In this document: one piece after another, positions 54,117 through 62,683 of the stretch
Position numbering within the stretch: position 1 is the stretch's first letter
Layout: each line of letters begins with the position of its first letter
Program-made: the position numbers and the translations under genes
Notes under the pieces: model-generated
What the model saw: only the letters and a program-made list of their open reading frames with translations
Database searches by the model: none
What the model was told of the DNA's origin: nothing
DNA from: JANWXD01 sp037446115
Lineage (GTDB): Bacteria > Acidobacteriota > Terriglobia > Bryobacterales > Bryobacteraceae
NCBI GenBank assembly: GCA_037446115.1
Contig: JBBIJF010000023.1
Location: 1 to 64,000, forward strand
DNA: 64,000 nucleotides
Reading direction: 5' to 3'

Positions 54117-54154
54117 CTAATACTGCTGGGGCACAAACGAAACATTTGTGGTAG
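53915..54154 (+). pseudogene. Truncated 5' copy of the DUF362 gene
   Basis: Carries the Tat signal and the first 67 codons exactly as in the intact gene at 56812. Beyond the duplication edge at 54116 the frame continues through unrelated bases for about a dozen codons (ending NTAGAQTKHLW) to TAG 54152. No DUF362 catalytic region, so almost certainly non-functional, although its promoter is intact. Confidence 0.85.
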
Positions 54155-54435
54155 AGTCATTGTGTGCGAACCGCCCCTTCGGGGCCCAGCCCGCACTCTG
54201 CCTTCGGAAACACCGCCTCCCTCTGGGTCAGCACCATCTCCCGGAACAGCTTCCAGGTCCTGGAACCGAACACCCTGAGCGTGGTTGGGTCACCATGTCC
54301 CTGGATAGGAAATAACGATTTGGGACTTCACACCTGAGGGGGAGGGGGCTAGACCGCGGTGGTTCGCAACTCCAAAATGGAAATTCCGGTTGACACGCCG
54401 GACGAGCATACTTCCGCCCTGAACCAAAGCGGAAA
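54117..54435. other. Gap between truncated DUF362 copy and glycosyltransferase gene
   Basis: No gene seen. Contains GCACAAACGAA (54131-54141) close to the duplication edge, a GC-rich inverted repeat near 54170-54190 (CCGCCCCTTCGGGGC), and TTGACA at 54390-54395 that could be a -35 box for the following gene, without a convincing -10. Confidence 0.5.
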
Positions 54436-55965
54436 ATGGAAACTCCCGTTCCCATGCACCGCAAAATCGTCCTCAGCCTGTTCCTGATAGCTCTTGCCTC
54501 GCGGCTGTACCCACTGTTGACATCTACCTATGTCTGGGACGAAGAAAGGGAATGGATTGTTGTTGCAGAGAGGATATCTTTTCATCCGGGAAATTTGTAT
54601 TTGCCGATCCACGAGGGACATCATCCCTCTCTTCCGGCCTACTTTATTAAGGCAGGTAGCACGTTGTTCGGCAAGAATGTTCTTGGTTACCGGTTTTTCA
54701 GCTTGGCAGCCGGCATGTTGACACTGCTCGTCCTTTGGCGTCTGGCGGCGCGATGGGCCGGTCCGGCGGCCGCAATGTGGACCTTAGCGTTGCTTGTGCT
54801 CAATGAGTACCACATCGGCGTCTCGATCTTAGCTGTCGAAAAAAGCCTCCAGCATTTGTTCGCTGCCCTTTCTCTTTATGGGTTCTATCGGTATCTGGCC
54901 GGTGAAAATGTAAAGTGTCTCTACTTATCGGCAGTGACCGCGGGGCTGGCCTGCCTGTGTAACGAGTGCTCCGTGTTGCTGCTGGCGGCGTACGGCTTGG
55001 CTCTGTTCTGGTCGCGCGGCTGGAGTTGGTTGCGGCGAAGGGACAGCTACCTCGCGCTGGGGATTTTCGTTCTCACGATCTCGCCGGACGTCTATGCGAA
55101 CCTGCGATGGTCCGGAAGCGATCTGGGCGCGAATTATGTGGACCATCTTTCCCGAATCGGGGGCGTGGGCTTCAACCGCCACCATATGCTTTTCTTCGGC
55201 AGAGATGCGGTCGCGTTTGTTTATGATGTGCTTGGGAGGAAGCTTCACGACCAGGCGCCGGAGTATCCAGCGATGAACTGTTTGTTCGGCGCGCTGCTGC
55301 TCGCTGCTGTCGGCGCCTCGCTGTGGGGGTTCCGCCGGCTCGACGTGGCCGGAAAGCTTTTCTTGTCGCTGTTTGGGGTGGTGCTGGTTTTCTTCTCTTC
55401 GGTGCGCCCGGCCGCGACCCGACGGGGCCTGGACCCGGTGGTATGGCTCTGGGTTGATTTGACGCTGCCGGCCGCGGTGCTGCTGAGCGCTCCGGTGCTA
55501 TCCCGCCAAGGCGGGTGGCGTCGGACCGCGGTGCTGGCGGCAGCGGGGTTGGTGGTCCTGTATGCTGGATTCTCGGTTTGGGGCCGCGGGCTCGGTTTTC
55601 CGTCGGCCTCCGCGGCCGCCGTTCCTGAGGTGCTGTGGCCTGCGGACGGCCGCAGTGAAGAAGTACGGGTTTTCTTTAACGTCTGCGCGGTGTGCAAGCC
55701 TGCCTCCGACGTGAAACTAATGGACGTACTGGTCAACGAGGGCCCTGGGCGGGCGGACATCGAAGGCGCGGATCTAGGGACGGACGACCGGAGTTTTCGC
55801 CTACGGGCGGCATTTGCCGGCGGCAAACCTCGGGTCTACACGGCCGTCTACCGCGTCCCCGATTACTTTGGCATTGAGCGTACCGTCCAAGCCCAAATCT
55901 TTGCTCCGACGCGCTTCGACCGGCCGAGGCCACCCCGATTTTGGACACCAACGCCGGATCGGTGA
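54436..55965 (+). CDS. GT39/ArnT-like membrane glycosyltransferase
   Basis: 509 residues with about ten hydrophobic segments. The first loop has the acidic pair in TYVWDEEREWIV, as in dolichyl- or undecaprenyl-phosphate-sugar dependent GT39/GT83 transferases, and the following HHPSLPAYFIKAGSTLFG fits the family. The last 150 residues form a soluble domain with two cysteines (VCAVCKPASD). ATG 54454 (MHRKIVLS) is an alternative start. Codons are visibly more AT-rich than in flanking genes, especially in the first 500 bases. It lies in the insert between the two 564-bp repeats, so it was probably acquired. Confidence 0.82.
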   Translation: METPVPMHRKIVLSLFLIALASRLYPLLTSTYVWDEEREWIVVAERISFHPGNLYLPIHEGHHPSLPAYFIKAGSTLFGKNVLGYRFFSLAAGMLTLLVLWRLAARWAGPAAAMWTLALLVLNEYHIGVSILAVEKSLQHLFAALSLYGFYRYLAGENVKCLYLSAVTAGLACLCNECSVLLLAAYGLALFWSRGWSWLRRRDSYLALGIFVLTISPDVYANLRWSGSDLGANYVDHLSRIGGVGFNRHHMLFFGRDAVAFVYDVLGRKLHDQAPEYPAMNCLFGALLLAAVGASLWGFRRLDVAGKLFLSLFGVVLVFFSSVRPAATRRGLDPVVWLWVDLTLPAAVLLSAPVLSRQGGWRRTAVLAAAGLVVLYAGFSVWGRGLGFPSASAAAVPEVLWPADGRSEEVRVFFNVCAVCKPASDVKLMDVLVNEGPGRADIEGADLGTDDRSFRLRAAFAGGKPRVYTAVYRVPDYFGIERTVQAQIFAPTRFDRPRPPRFWTPTPDR

Positions 55966-56449
55966 CAGTCGCTCGCGAAGCAGCGGGCTATACTGATGAA
56001 TCCCGATCAAGTTGCCCATCCTGCGCCCGTCCACAACGACTGCATGGTCGTTAAGTGGAGCTTGGCGACGGTGGCCGCCCCTCCACTGGAAAGTCATTGT
56101 GGCTGACAATTGCTCCATGAAGGCACCCGGGACCTCCTCGCTGAGACGGCGGAAGGTGGCCCCAGCCTATCCCTACGCCAAGCGCAAAGCTTGCTTGCGC
56201 ATGGGTTGCCGCTCGGCTTCGAAGAGGCCACCCACAGCAGGTGTATCGTTAGACTGACCGTGGCCACGCTCATCAGAAAACCTGCCGCCCCACGGCGTAG
56301 TAGTAGCGTCCGTACACGGTGGCCATTGCACTGCTCGTGGCGAGCAGCAGCCGTATCCCGCCCACGTGCTTGCGTTCTCGGAGTGCCAGCGGCATGGCGA
56401 ATGCGGCCGAGTAAGCCTCTGGGCGGATCCGAGACGCCCTCCCTAGGTG
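55966..56449. other. Decayed DNA right of the glycosyltransferase gene
   Basis: No intact gene in 484 bp. A + frame around 56080 reads WKVIVADNCSMKAPGTSS, close to the donor-binding strand and DNGS motif of GT2 glycosyltransferases, but breaks at once. A minus frame at 56273-56440 reads KHVGGIRLLLATSSAMATV and GRYYYAVGRQVF before a stop and may be another remnant. These suggest a former sugar-transfer gene cluster. Confidence 0.4.
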
Positions 56450-56519
56450 GGAACCGGTGCGGCCGCCCGGTGAGCTAGCACCACGGGCGGCGCTGTCAAC
56501 GACCAGCTCGCTGGCGGGA

Positions 56520-56666
56520 TTTTGCACAAACGAACCCACCCGGCCGCCGGCACCGCACCGGTCCGCTGCGGCAAATTTTGCACAAACGAACCCACCGCTC
56601 GCGGGACTCTCGCCGGCCGGAGGAGGTGATCCACCGGGCCAAACCGTTTTTGCACAAACGAACCCA
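56520..56666. repeat. Three copies of a 19-base motif (downstream set)
   Basis: TTTTGCACAAACGAACCCA at 56520-56538, 56576-56594 and 56648-56666, identical in spacing to the upstream set because it lies within the duplication. Confidence 0.85.
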
Positions 56667-56775
56667 AAGGAGCAACTGACCACTGATCAAGTAATTACAA
56701 GCATCGGTCGGGCGCCCCGCACCGCGAGCGCCTCAACCTCGCTTCCCCGCCCCGCTTCCGGCGGGCCTGCTCCGG

Positions 56776-56805
56776 TTGACACGCCCGTGCTTGCCAGACT
56801 ACCGT
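56776..56805 (+). promoter_or_regulatory. Candidate sigma70-type promoter of the DUF362 gene
   Basis: TTGACA (56776-56781), an 18-nt spacer, then TACCGT (56800-56805). The ATG is 7 nt after the -10, where transcription should begin, and no ribosome site is present, so the mRNA is likely leaderless. The same promoter stands before the truncated copy at 53879-53908. Confidence 0.5.
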
Positions 56806-56811
56806 AATGCC

Positions 56812-57939
56812 ATGCTGCGTCGAGGAAAATGGACCCGCAGGGAATGGCTCGAATCACTGGCAGGCCTGAGTGCGTCTTCTCTGGCACTCCAGGCGCAGGT
56901 GGTCTCGAAAGCCGAACCGAACCCTCTCGCCATGCCCGGACCCTACCGGGGCCGCGTGGTGGCCGTCGAACACCCCGGTTCGATCCTTAAAGGCGTCTTT
57001 CAGGCCCAGCCGATTAACCAGATGATGCAAAAGGGCATGATGGAGCTGACCGGGGCTCCGGATGCTCCCTCCGCCTGGCGGCGTTTCTTCGAGCCCGGCG
57101 ACGTCGTGGGCATCAAGCTGAACCCGGTCGGCATGCCCCACGTCATCTCCTGCGCCGAAGTGGTGCGGGAAATCATACGGGGACTGGAATCGGCCGGCGT
57201 CCGCCGCCGCGACATCGTGGTCTACGATCGTTACCGCGACCAGTTCTTCCAGGCCGGCTTCGACAAGTGGCTTCCCGAAGGGGTGCGCACCTCCTACGCC
57301 GCCCCGCAGTACGACGAGGTCCAGCAGGCCATCGAAGGCTACGACCCGGACCATTACATGGACATGGCTCTGACTCTGCCCGGGCAGGACATCGGCAACG
57401 CCACGGCCCGGCGTTCCTACGCCGCCCGCTTCATCACACAAGAGGTCAACAAGCTCGTCAACCTGGCCTTGCTCAAAGATCACCAGTCGGCGGGCGTGAC
57501 CCTGGCGCTCAAGAACCTCTCTCACGGCCTGGTCAATAACGTCTTCCGCAGCCATTCCACCGGCACGCTCAATGCCTGCGGCGCGTTCATCCCCGCTGCC
57601 GTTTCCATCCCTGTCATCCGTAACAAGACCGTGCTCCACATCCTGGACGGCATCAAGGGCGTCTTTCACGGCGGGCCCTTCGCCCGGCCTCAGTTTGTGT
57701 GGGAACACAAGACCATGTACTTTGCCACCGATCCGGTCGCGCTCGACCGCGTCTGCTGGAAGGTGATTGACGCCAGGCGCGTTGCCGCGGGCCTGAAGCC
57801 CGTCGCCGAAGCCCTGCCGGATCAGTTCAGCACCTTCCTGCGCCGCCAGCCGGAGCACGTCGAAATCGCCGGCGCCATCGGTCTCGGCGAATGGGACGAA
57901 AAAAAGATTGACCTGCGCCGGTTCCGTCTGGCCGCGTGA
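56812..57939 (+). CDS. Tat-exported DUF362 protein
   Basis: 375 residues. ATG 56812 gives a twin-arginine signal (TRREWLESLAG); the TTG at 56776 that opens the frame is really the -35 box. The body is DUF362-like: VVGIKLNPVG, IVVYDRYRDQF, VNLALLKDHQSAGVT and the closing region ATDPVALDRVCWKVID. The family is uncharacterised and often lies near iron-sulfur proteins; no cysteine cluster is present here. The stop overlaps the J-domain gene as GTGA. Confidence 0.85.
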   Translation: MLRRGKWTRREWLESLAGLSASSLALQAQVVSKAEPNPLAMPGPYRGRVVAVEHPGSILKGVFQAQPINQMMQKGMMELTGAPDAPSAWRRFFEPGDVVGIKLNPVGMPHVISCAEVVREIIRGLESAGVRRRDIVVYDRYRDQFFQAGFDKWLPEGVRTSYAAPQYDEVQQAIEGYDPDHYMDMALTLPGQDIGNATARRSYAARFITQEVNKLVNLALLKDHQSAGVTLALKNLSHGLVNNVFRSHSTGTLNACGAFIPAAVSIPVIRNKTVLHILDGIKGVFHGGPFARPQFVWEHKTMYFATDPVALDRVCWKVIDARRVAAGLKPVAEALPDQFSTFLRRQPEHVEIAGAIGLGEWDEKKIDLRRFRLAA

Positions 57940-58910
57940 CCTACTACGAGGAACTGGGACTGACGCCGCAGGCCTCTGCCGAGGAGATCCGCGAGGCCTA
58001 CCGCACGCTCGCCCGGCTGTTACACCCCGATCAGTATCAGGACGAGAAGCTCAAGCGGGCCGCCGAGGGCCAGATGAAGCGCCTCAATCTGATCTACGCC
58101 GAACTCTCCGATCCCGAGAGGCGCAGGCGCTACGACCAGAGCCTCTCAAACCTGGCGGCCTGCGGCTGGCGAGGCCGCATCGCCCCGCGCGCCGCGCATC
58201 TGGCGGTGGCGGCCGCGCTGGGCGCGGGCGTCGTTGCCGGCTGGCTGGCGCGGGCGCTCTCTGGCGGGAGCCCGCCCGTAACGCCCGCCGCGCGTCCTGG
58301 CGTGACCGCCCCGGCTCCTGCGCCCGCCCCGCTTCAGGTCAAGACCGCCCCCGGGCTCGCCGCCCGCCGCCGCGGAGCCGCGCCGCCTTCCTCCGCAAGT
58401 AGCGGAGCCGAAGACGCCGCCCGAGTGCCCATGCCCCAGTCCCTCGATCCCGACTTGCCTGCCTTGGCTTCCCTGGCCCCGCCGCCTGTGGAGTCCGCCG
58501 GAATTGCGGCTGCTGCCATCGAACCGCCAGGGGAGCGCCCGCGCTTCTCCGGGCGCTGGCTCTACGCGCATCCCCAGACCCGGGCCGGCTCCTCTTGGCT
58601 CTACCCGCCTGAGTACATCGAGCTGGTCATCGTGGAACGATACGGGCGATTGCAGGGTTCCTATCGCGCCCGCTACCGCGTCCTGGATCGCGCCGTCTCA
58701 CCCTACGTCGCCTTCCAGTTCGAGGGTGAAGCGCCGGCCTCGGAGGCGGCCCAGTTTCCCTGGACCGGACCGCCAGGAGCGCACGGCACCGTACGCCTCT
58801 ATCTGCGTTCGCAAAACACCCTGGAGGTCGCTTGGTCCGTCCTAGAACCGGGCGGGCAACCGGCGCTCGTTTCCGGCACGGCGCTGCTCACCCGCCTCCG
58901 CGAACCCTGA
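57936..58910 (+). CDS. Membrane J-domain protein
   Basis: 324 residues. The J domain fills about 1-68 with the HPD motif in LLHPDQYQ, so it should stimulate an Hsp70. One hydrophobic segment follows at about 85-105, then a Pro/Ala-rich linker of about 90 residues and a C-terminal beta domain (RPRFSGRWLYAHP to VSGTALLTRL). The domain order suggests a cytoplasmic J domain and an extracytoplasmic sensor. GTG 57936 overlaps the DUF362 stop, so the pair is co-translated. No zinc-finger region, so this is not DnaJ itself. Confidence 0.85.
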   Translation: MTYYEELGLTPQASAEEIREAYRTLARLLHPDQYQDEKLKRAAEGQMKRLNLIYAELSDPERRRRYDQSLSNLAACGWRGRIAPRAAHLAVAAALGAGVVAGWLARALSGGSPPVTPAARPGVTAPAPAPAPLQVKTAPGLAARRRGAAPPSSASSGAEDAARVPMPQSLDPDLPALASLAPPPVESAGIAAAAIEPPGERPRFSGRWLYAHPQTRAGSSWLYPPEYIELVIVERYGRLQGSYRARYRVLDRAVSPYVAFQFEGEAPASEAAQFPWTGPPGAHGTVRLYLRSQNTLEVAWSVLEPGGQPALVSGTALLTRLREP

Positions 58911-58970
58911 ATCCGTCGCCGCGCTGCGACATAATGGAAGGAAAACCTTTCCCGGAAGGAGACCGCAACA

Positions 58971-60839
58971 TTGGCAGTTCAGACACGAGATCGCAATCTG
59001 GTGGCGACTCTTCAGGATCTGGCCGTACGCCTGCGCATTCATTCCATACGCTCCACCACCGCAGCGGGCAGCGGCCACCCCACAAGCTGCGCCTCGGCGG
59101 CGGAGATCGTTTCGGCGCTGTTTTTCTCCGTCATGCGCTATGATCCCAAGAACCCGCGAAACCCCAACAACGACGTCTTCATCCTTTCAAAAGGACATGC
59201 TGCGCCGGTGCTGTACGCAGCCTGGGCGGAAGCCGGCTTCCTGAGCCCCGACGAGCTGCTGACGCTGCGCCGGATTGACTCGGATCTCGAAGGCCATCCC
59301 ACTCCGCGGCTGCCCTTTGTGGACGTGGCGACCGGCTCGCTCGGCCAGGGACTTTCCGCCGGCGTCGGCATGGCCATTGGCGCCAAGTATCTGGACCACT
59401 CCGGGCAGCGGATCTACGTGCTGCTCGGGGACGGCGAAGCCGCCGAGGGCGCCGTTTGGGAAGCGGCCGAAGTGGCGGCTTACTACAAACTGGACAACCT
59501 CTGCGCCACCGTGGACGTCAACCGCCTCGGCCAGAGCCAGCCCACCATGATGCAGCACGATTTGGACGCCTACCGCGCCCGCTGGTCGGCCTTCGGCTGG
59601 CACGCTCTGGTGGTGGACGGGCACGATCTGGACGCGCTGCTCGATGCCTACGAGGAGGCTGCCGCCACCACGGGCCGCCCCACGGTGATTCTGGCGCGCA
59701 CGCTCAAGGGCAAGGGCATCCCGGCTGCGGAAAACAAAGACGGCTATCATGGCAAAGCCCTTCCGGCAAAGGACGCCGAAGAGACGATTCGCGAGCTCGA
59801 AGGTCGGCTCAACGGACGCGCACCCGCATGGACGCCGCGCCTTCCGGAAAACGCCCCCGCGCCAGTGATCACGCCGGGCCGGCTGCCTTCGCCGCCCTAC
59901 AGCGCCGGCAAGGATCAGGTGGCCACGCGCGAAGCCTTCGGCAAGGCTCTGGCGGCTCTGGGGCGCACGGATCCCCGGGTCGTGGTTCTCGACGGCGACG
60001 TCAAGAATTCTACCTTCACCGAAGAGTTCGAAAAGGCCTTTCCCGGCCGCTTCTATCAGATGTTCATCGCCGAGCAGAACATGATCGGCGCCGCCATGGG
60101 GCTGGCCGCGCGCGGCAAGATCCCGTTTGCCGCCAGCTTCGCCTGCTTTCTGTCCCGCGCCGCCGATTTCATCCGCATGGCCGCCATCAGCAACTCCAAC
60201 TTCAAGCTCTGCGGCAGCCACGTGGGCGTCTCGATCGGCGAGGACGGGCCCTCGCAGATGGGACTCGAAGACCTGGCCATGTTCTGCGCCGAGCCGAACT
60301 TCACCGTCCTCTATCCGAGCGACGGCGTAAGCACGTGGCGCGCCGTGGAGCTGGCGGCGCACATCCAGGGGCCCGTCTACATCCGCACCACCCGGCCCAA
60401 GACTCCGGTAATTTACAGCCCGGAGGAGACGTTCGAAATCGGAAAATGCAAAGTCGTCCGCAGCAGCCCCGAGGATCGCATCACCATCGTCGCCGCCGGC
60501 GTGACCCTCTTCGAGGCGCTCAAGGCGCATGAGGAACTGCAAAAACAAGGCATTCCGGTCCGTGTGATTGATCTGTTCAGTGTGCAGCCGGTGGACCGCG
60601 AGACGCTGATCGGCGCCGCACGCCAGACCGGAGGCCGGCTCATAACGGTCGAAGACCACTACCTCCACGGCGGACTGGGTGATGCCGTGCTGTCGGCCCT
60701 GGCGCAAGAGCGCGTCGCGGTCTGGAAGATGGCCGTGCGCGAGATTCCGCGCAGCGGCGCTCCGGAAGAACTCCTGGACCGCTACGGCATCTCCGCGCGC
60801 CACATCGTCGCCCAGGTGCACGCCGCCCTGGCGTCCTGA
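58971..60839 (+). CDS. tkt: Transketolase
   Basis: 622 residues, the single-chain form also found in animals and many bacteria. The thiamine diphosphate motif is GDGEAAEGAVWEAAE through DVNRLGQSQ; GSGHPTSC and the C-terminal transketolase domain (FIAEQNMIGAAMGLA, GEDGPSQMGLEDL) are present. It moves two-carbon units in the pentose phosphate pathway. The start is TTG 58971 with AAGGAG about 10 nt ahead. CATAAT near 58929 may be the -10 box. Confidence 0.95.
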   Translation: MAVQTRDRNLVATLQDLAVRLRIHSIRSTTAAGSGHPTSCASAAEIVSALFFSVMRYDPKNPRNPNNDVFILSKGHAAPVLYAAWAEAGFLSPDELLTLRRIDSDLEGHPTPRLPFVDVATGSLGQGLSAGVGMAIGAKYLDHSGQRIYVLLGDGEAAEGAVWEAAEVAAYYKLDNLCATVDVNRLGQSQPTMMQHDLDAYRARWSAFGWHALVVDGHDLDALLDAYEEAAATTGRPTVILARTLKGKGIPAAENKDGYHGKALPAKDAEETIRELEGRLNGRAPAWTPRLPENAPAPVITPGRLPSPPYSAGKDQVATREAFGKALAALGRTDPRVVVLDGDVKNSTFTEEFEKAFPGRFYQMFIAEQNMIGAAMGLAARGKIPFAASFACFLSRAADFIRMAAISNSNFKLCGSHVGVSIGEDGPSQMGLEDLAMFCAEPNFTVLYPSDGVSTWRAVELAAHIQGPVYIRTTRPKTPVIYSPEETFEIGKCKVVRSSPEDRITIVAAGVTLFEALKAHEELQKQGIPVRVIDLFSVQPVDRETLIGAARQTGGRLITVEDHYLHGGLGDAVLSALAQERVAVWKMAVREIPRSGAPEELLDRYGISARHIVAQVHAALAS

Positions 60840-60919
60840 ACCCGGACGGCGATTTCTCCGGCGCAGGGGAAACAACCCGGGTCGGCCGCGATCGCAGGAT
60901 CCGCCGGAAGGCTCGCCGT

Positions 60920-61834
60920 TCAACGCTTGTAGTGCCGAGCCAGTTCCGAGGCGTACTCCCGGCCCAGTTCCGGAGCCTGCCGCGAAAGCCACTCGCTGAG
61001 CCGCGTTCCGGCCGTCGGAGCGCCGCCGGATCGGAGCAGGCCCGCCATCAAGGCTCGAATCTCTTCATGCGTCAGCACCACGTCGCCGACCAGCGCCCCG
61101 AGAAGCTTGAGGATCCCCCAGGCGGCCAGGGGCGGTGCGTGCAGCAGCCGGGCGGGCCGTCCGATGCGGGCCGCGATCAGCCGCACCAGATCTTCGAAGG
61201 CGAACGTCTCCGGGCCCACGGCATCCATCACCACATTCTCCGGCGCCTCTGCAGAGCGCACCGCGAGGGCGGCGAGGTCTTCCACAAAGACGGGCTGCAC
61301 CGGGTAGCGGCCGTCGCCCGGGATGACGAACAGCGGAAACCGCCGCAGAAACCACGCAATGTTGTTGATCAGGATCCCTTCGAGACCGAAGATGACCGCG
61401 GGCCGCAGAATGGCGTAGGAAAGGCCGGAGGACCGGAGGCTCCGCTCCACGGCCGCTTTGCCGCGAAAGTAAGCGAACGGGGACTCTTCCGACGGATTGG
61501 TGATGCTGATGTGCACAATCCGCCGCACTCCCGCTTCGCGGCAGGCCTCGAGCAAAATCCGGGTGTTGCGCACCGCGGATTCGTACGTCACCTCGCCGCG
61601 CGGAAACCGCACCCAGTATGTGTTGTAGACAACGGAGACGCCGCGCAGCACGCCCGCCAGGTGTGTCTTGTCGAACGCGAGCGGCGCAACTTGAATGCGA
61701 CCGCCAAAGGGATCCGGGCCGCGGCGCCCGGTCAGCGCCAGCACCGCCCGGCCGGATTCGAGCAACCGCCGGGCGATGTATTTGCCTGTGAACCCGAACG
61801 CTCCGGTGACGGCGTCTCGTTCCCTCCCATTCAT
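60920..61834 (-). CDS. NAD(P)-binding epimerase/NmrA-like protein
   Basis: 304 residues. The N-terminal Rossmann loop reads VTGAFGFTGKYIARRLL, followed by VRRIVHISITNP and YFRGKAAVERSLRSS, where the usual Tyr-x-x-x-Lys is kept as YFRGK. This matches atypical short-chain dehydrogenases of the complex I NDUFA9/NmrA-like group. Function unknown. It is the last gene of the minus-strand dap group, 9 nt after dapD. Confidence 0.85.
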   Translation of the reverse strand: MNGRERDAVTGAFGFTGKYIARRLLESGRAVLALTGRRGPDPFGGRIQVAPLAFDKTHLAGVLRGVSVVYNTYWVRFPRGEVTYESAVRNTRILLEACREAGVRRIVHISITNPSEESPFAYFRGKAAVERSLRSSGLSYAILRPAVIFGLEGILINNIAWFLRRFPLFVIPGDGRYPVQPVFVEDLAALAVRSAEAPENVVMDAVGPETFAFEDLVRLIAARIGRPARLLHAPPLAAWGILKLLGALVGDVVLTHEEIRALMAGLLRSGGAPTAGTRLSEWLSRQAPELGREYASELARHYKR

Positions 61835-61843
61835 CCCCGCAGC

Positions 61844-62683
61844 TCAGCGCAGCACGTCTTCCAGCCGGATCCGGGCCTCGGTTCTGGCGTCACGGTATTT
61901 GACGATGACGGGCGTATAAAGCGACAGGCCCCACTCCTTACCGGGGCCCTGCCGCACGGGGCGCGCGCCCGCCACCACCACCGCGTTCTCCGGAATCACG
62001 AGCGGTTCCTCGTCGGAGGCGGTGTGGATTTCCCCGCGCACCAAGTCGTAGACCGGGGTCGAGCGCGTCAGGATCACGCCGCTTGCAAGCACCGCCCGGC
62101 GCCTGACCACGGTGCCTTCATAGACGCCGCAGTTGCCTCCCACCAGCACTTCGTCCTCGATGATCACCGGCAGGGCGCCCACGGGCTCCAGCACGCCGCC
62201 AATCTGCGCACCGGCCGAGATATGGCAGTTCTTTCCGATCTGGGCGCAGCTGCCGATCAAGGCGTGGCTGTCCACCATGGTGCCTTCGTCTACGTAGGCG
62301 CCGGTGTTGATGTACATGGGCGGCATGCAGGTGACCCCGCGCGCCACAAAAGCGCCGTCGCGGATGCTCGAGCCGCCGGGCACCAGGCGCACGCCGTTTG
62401 CCACGGTGAGCCGCTTCAGGGGATAGGTGGCTTTGTCGAAGAAAGGCAGCCGCGCCGGATGCACCGACATGTCCACTAGCGCGCCCATGCGAAAGCCGAG
62501 CAGGATTCCCTTCTTGACCCAGCCGTTGACCCGCCAGCCGCTCCGGGAAGACGGATCCGGCTCGGCGGCGCGGATGCGGCCCTCGTTGAGGGCTTCCTTG
62601 AACTGCGCGAACAGGCGGAAGTGCTCCTCGGCGAAGACCTCGGGCTTTGCGTCGAACAGGGCTTCGATTTCAGCTTGCAGCAT
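61844..62683 (-). CDS. dapD: Tetrahydrodipicolinate N-succinyltransferase DapD
   Basis: 279 residues. Succinylates tetrahydrodipicolinate in the lysine/meso-DAP pathway. The left-handed parallel beta helix is visible as hexapeptide repeats (IRDGAFVARGVTCMPPM, YVDEGTMVDSHALIGS, CHISAGAQIGG). The N-terminal helical part and the motif FRMGALVDMSVHP are typical. It overlaps dapA by 14 nt. Its presence indicates the succinylase variant of the pathway. Confidence 0.95.
   Translation of the reverse strand: MLQAEIEALFDAKPEVFAEEHFRLFAQFKEALNEGRIRAAEPDPSSRSGWRVNGWVKKGILLGFRMGALVDMSVHPARLPFFDKATYPLKRLTVANGVRLVPGGSSIRDGAFVARGVTCMPPMYINTGAYVDEGTMVDSHALIGSCAQIGKNCHISAGAQIGGVLEPVGALPVIIEDEVLVGGNCGVYEGTVVRRRAVLASGVILTRSTPVYDLVRGEIHTASDEEPLVIPENAVVVAGARPVRQGPGKEWGLSLYTPVIVKYRDARTEARIRLEDVLR

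Larger units (their letters stand above)
56450..57013 (+). repeat. 564-bp direct duplication, downstream copy
   Basis: Second copy of 53553-54116. At its right edge the DUF362 gene continues intact; at its left edge it abuts the decayed DNA. It therefore either replaced or duplicated the native upstream region when the 2.3-kb segment entered. Confidence 0.93.

Noticed and set aside
57267..57539. Small + strand frame inside the DUF362 gene
   Set aside because: Out-of-frame shadow of a well-supported gene; nothing else supports it.
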